From positions 62,001 to 126,000 of the forward strand of contig JAQFVV010000942.1 of the NCBI GenBank assembly GCA_028023455.1: a DNA stretch of 64,000 nt, written 5' to 3'. A program made the position numbers and the translations under genes. The notes below the pieces were generated by a model that saw only the letters and a program-made list of their open reading frames with translations, was not told where the DNA came from and searched no databases. This DNA comes from Epiperipatus broadwayi. Taxonomy: Eukaryota > Onychophora > Udeonychophora > Euonychophora > Peripatidae. Shown here one piece after another: positions 61,064 to 64,000 of this stretch; the stretch's first letter is position 1; each line of letters begins with the position of its first letter.

Positions 61064-62650
61064 CGTTAGTTCCAATGATTATCAGTTTACTGCAGGGTAA
61101 AGTTTTCCTCATGTTTAATGCAATTTTTTAGATTTCTATCTTTTTTTTTTTCTTATTAATCTCAATTTTTCCCTCATCTCATCTATTTATCTCACACATG
61201 CTTTTTTCTGTCTTTTATAATTATCTTGAGATCTACTTTAAAACTTGTATTTTATTATTCGTCTATTCAAACAAAATCTATAAATCAATTTTATTTCAAT
61301 CTGCTAATTTTTAAAAGAATTTTAGTATATTATTTGCTCTTATATTTTATATATTTCTATCTATCTTTGTTAATTCAAGACACATTTGTCCACGTATTGC
61401 ATGCTCTCGAAATTCTGATTTGCTCTTCTATTAAGAGTCCTAATTTCAAATCCATTAACTAATTGATCCTTATTTACTAAAAAAAAAATTCAGCCACATA
61501 AGCATAATTTTTTTTTTTAACATTAAATTATGCTTATTGACAGTTCCCAATATTATTCAATTAACCAAAATAAAACATTTATAGTTGTTAACTTTTTCCA
61601 TTTTGGGGCTATCAATTATTACTTTTTTTTTCTTTTTAAAAAAGATGTAAGACATTATTGTAACCTCTTTCTATATTTATTCTTAGGCATATTTTTTTAA
61701 TTTCATCTACTGCTATTTTTTTTTTTTGCAATATTACTGTTGCTCTGAAGTATTATTAGTAAAAACAATCATATTATTTGCAAAATGTAAATGGCTTAAA
61801 TAATTTGGAGAGATTTAAACAATCCTACTATATATCTTTCGCATAGTTAATGTTAATGCTATCATATAATATAATTACAGCAACTTTAGTTTGATAAATA
61901 TTCTCCAAAATGAGATAACCTTTAAGATCTATGACCTGGTTTTCAAATACAGAGACATTTTATTTTGCATTTTAGTAATTCAATTCAAAGTTGCAATTCA
62001 TAGTCAGTATTGTTTTGTAATTTCTCTTATTATTTGAAAATGATCCACTATGCTAAAACCACTTTTAAATAAAGCTTGTTTTTTGTTTTTGTTTTATTTG
62101 TATCCAAAGTTTTCTGTAGATGATTTATAATGAACCTGATAAATAGTTCATTAAGAAACTAATAGAAGTCTAATAATTCCTAATATTTTTGTCAGCTTTT
62201 TTAAATGTCAGAATTCTTTTAACCATCTATCAACAAATTCTTATCGTGGTGAAATTTAATATATAATTTTACAAACAATTACTTTACTTTTTCCCCACTG
62301 GCTTATTTTAAAATATTAATAATAATTTTATTATTTCTTGGAGCGTTTCCATTTATCTGAGATTTAATATATGGTCTTTCAAATTAAGTTGTAATTATTT
62401 GAAATATATATTTCTTGTTCTTTACTATTTATAGCTATAGATTCCTTTTATATGATTAAAAATTTATTTTGGATTTTAATTCTTAATCCATCCATTCATT
62501 GTTGAAATAGCTTTTCTTTTAATACCCAGATATCATTTTAAATGTTTGAGACTTTTATTCTCATCTATAGTTTCTTTTAAAATCATTAACATTTTTTTCT
62601 ATATTATTTTACAGATTGCCAAATATTATATTTATCCCCTAAATTAGTCA
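61064..62650 (-). pseudogene. RTE-like LINE ORF2 reverse transcriptase to 3' end, heavily decayed
   Basis: Colinear with 44130-45890. CAATGATTATCAGTTTACTG with CAGGGTAAAG matches the 3' end, and TTGCTCTTCTATTAAGAGT matches 44490-44515. GCAAAATGTAAATGGCTTAA..AATTTGGAGAG corresponds to the region around motif C. CACTATGCTAAAACCACTTT with TAAA.AAAGCTTGTTTT matches 45250-45285, and TCTGTAGATGATTTATAAT matches 45308-45325. GAGACTTTTATTCTCATCTA with TAGTTTCTTTTAAAATCATT matches 45783-45830. No long frame survives, but gene order is kept over 1.6 kb. This is the longest decayed LINE in the window and would be missed by any frame-based scan. Confidence 0.72.
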
Positions 62651-64000
62651 CTTAATTAATTTTATAATTCAACTTCCTGGCATACACCATTTTGTCTCAG
62701 CAAAAAAATTACTGTTTAACTTCTATCTTGTTTCATTGTATCTGCATAATTGTTTTTTTTTTAATGGAATATTGATTTTATTTAAATATAAATCATTTTA
62801 AAATATTAAAAACTGTTTTCATATAATGGGGAGAGGACATAGTTGTACAGTCCTATACTCTGCAGCAAACTATTTACTGGTTATTTTACTTTTTATCTAC
62901 TGTGTATATCTATTAAATGTCACTTACTAAAGTTTAATGATTTAGCCAAATATTTTGTTTACAGAACCTTCCAAATATGTTTCCCTGAAAATAATATTTT
63001 TTTCCAAAAGACATTATAGGGCTTATTTTCAGAAAATGTCTTATTTTTTATCTACAAAAATCTACATTTACTCAAGTACAAAATGTACATTTATTCAGAT
63101 ACTTCTCTTTACAAAAAGCTGTGGGATTGTTACCCCAGGAATCACCCACAATTTCTTTTTTGTTCTTGCCAGAATATCTATTTCTTTTTGTACTTATACC
63201 ATTCCACTTTAATTTACCATTAAATCAAGCATTAATTGAAGACTTGTGAGACAGAAATGGTAATAAAAATGATTACAATTAAGAACTGTTTCTTCACACA
63301 AAAGTAACAAAAAAAAATGCAAGCACAAAAATTCAGAAAATGTTTCTGTATTTCACATAAGCATATTAATTATATCTGTTATAACATATGGCATATCAAA
63401 TTATGATTCATATAACACTCATTCACTTATTATCATATGACCACATTGTAAACACTTTCCAAATTACTTGTAATAACCCTGCTTGAGTATTCTTTTTAAA
63501 AACTTCTTTAGGAGAAAGATTGATGATTTAACTTAAGTTAAACTTTTATTATTAAAATCATTTTCATTATTTTAACAAAATCTTTTAATAGGGGGGGGGG
63601 GATTAAGAAATCAAACTATTTTATTTTGATTTTGAATATTTAAAAGCTAACTTGATAAAACTCTAAAGCTAATTCAAGCATTCTAAATCTAAGTATTCAA
63701 TGTAAATAAAATAAGTATCTAAAACTATATAAATGAAATTATAAATTGTCCAATGTATTGACTTTTGGTAGATAAATTATCTTTCTTTACAGGTAGAATT
63801 ACATTTCTTAAAAATGGTCAACAGAAAATTACAAAGGAACCATATAATTTATATTATCATTTATTTAAAGCATTAAGGTCAATAACATTGTTTATTTATA
63901 CATTCATTACTTTATAATAAATACATCCATCATGTATTGCAACAAGGCAATAAAAAGCCATCTATCTGACTGATCATCTTATCTAGGGCTTATATTTGAG
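62651..64000. other. AT-rich non-coding stretch
   Basis: Possibly begins with the unread endonuclease half of the preceding LINE, but no motif was found. An 85-codon plus-strand frame (62955-63212) has no recognisable domain. A run of 11 G is at 63591-63601. Confidence 0.4.

Overview
This is AT-rich eukaryotic DNA with the texture of a repeat-laden invertebrate animal genome. It has long (AT)n, (GT)n and (CATA)n microsatellites and no bacterial-style gene packing. Almost everything recognisable is a broken retroelement or a short non-autonomous repeat. The families seen are an RTE-like LINE of the type annotated in animals as 'craniofacial development protein 2-like / endonuclease-reverse transcriptase', a Penelope-like element, a Ty3/Gypsy integrase, and tRNA-related SINE-like sequences. 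I cannot name the species. I found no intact host protein-coding gene. The only hint of one is a possible first coding exon ending at 2634.

Layout. 1-2.6 kb is featureless. 2.96-4.14 kb is a Penelope-like C-terminal/GIY-YIG remnant enclosed by inverted repeats. 4.4-5.2 kb holds two tandem copies of a repeat called family A here. 6.6-9.0 kb holds two decayed LINE reverse transcriptase pieces and a 315-bp inverted-repeat element. 9.9-11.4 kb is a non-coding block with a diverged second copy at 51.7-53.2 kb. 15.6-20 kb carries two LINE 3' ends, a SINE-like fragment and a longer decayed reverse transcriptase. 24.1-25.2 kb is a cluster of inverted SINE-like copies. 27.1-28.1 kb is a Gypsy integrase remnant. 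29.9-31.7 kb is a nest in which family A interrupts an inverted-repeat transposon and leaves a 9-bp target duplication. 32-36 kb is less AT-rich, more complex sequence that I could not assign.

42.7-43.3 kb is a miniature LTR element with two almost identical 259/260-bp repeats around only 100 bp. 44.1-47.3 kb is the best-preserved LINE. Its reverse transcriptase half is on the minus strand and its endonuclease half on the plus strand, and a perfect 10-bp target-site duplication encloses both, as expected of a twin-primed (5'-inverted) insertion. 47.5-49.7 kb is a cluster of SINE-like and palindromic repeats. 54.2 kb holds a near-perfect SINE hairpin. 56.5 kb holds a tRNA-Gly(TCC)-like sequence flanked by target duplications with an A-tail, so probably a retroposed copy. 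59.8-60.4 kb is a GC-richer fragment of a different LINE. 61.1-62.65 kb is another decayed antisense LINE.

No cellular pathway is encoded. The common thread is retrotransposition: LINE machinery probably mobilised the short A-tailed and tRNA-like copies, and several families show a strong bias toward tandem or head-to-head palindromic arrangement. All similarities reported between parts of the window come from reading the sequence by eye; percentages and boundaries are approximate.
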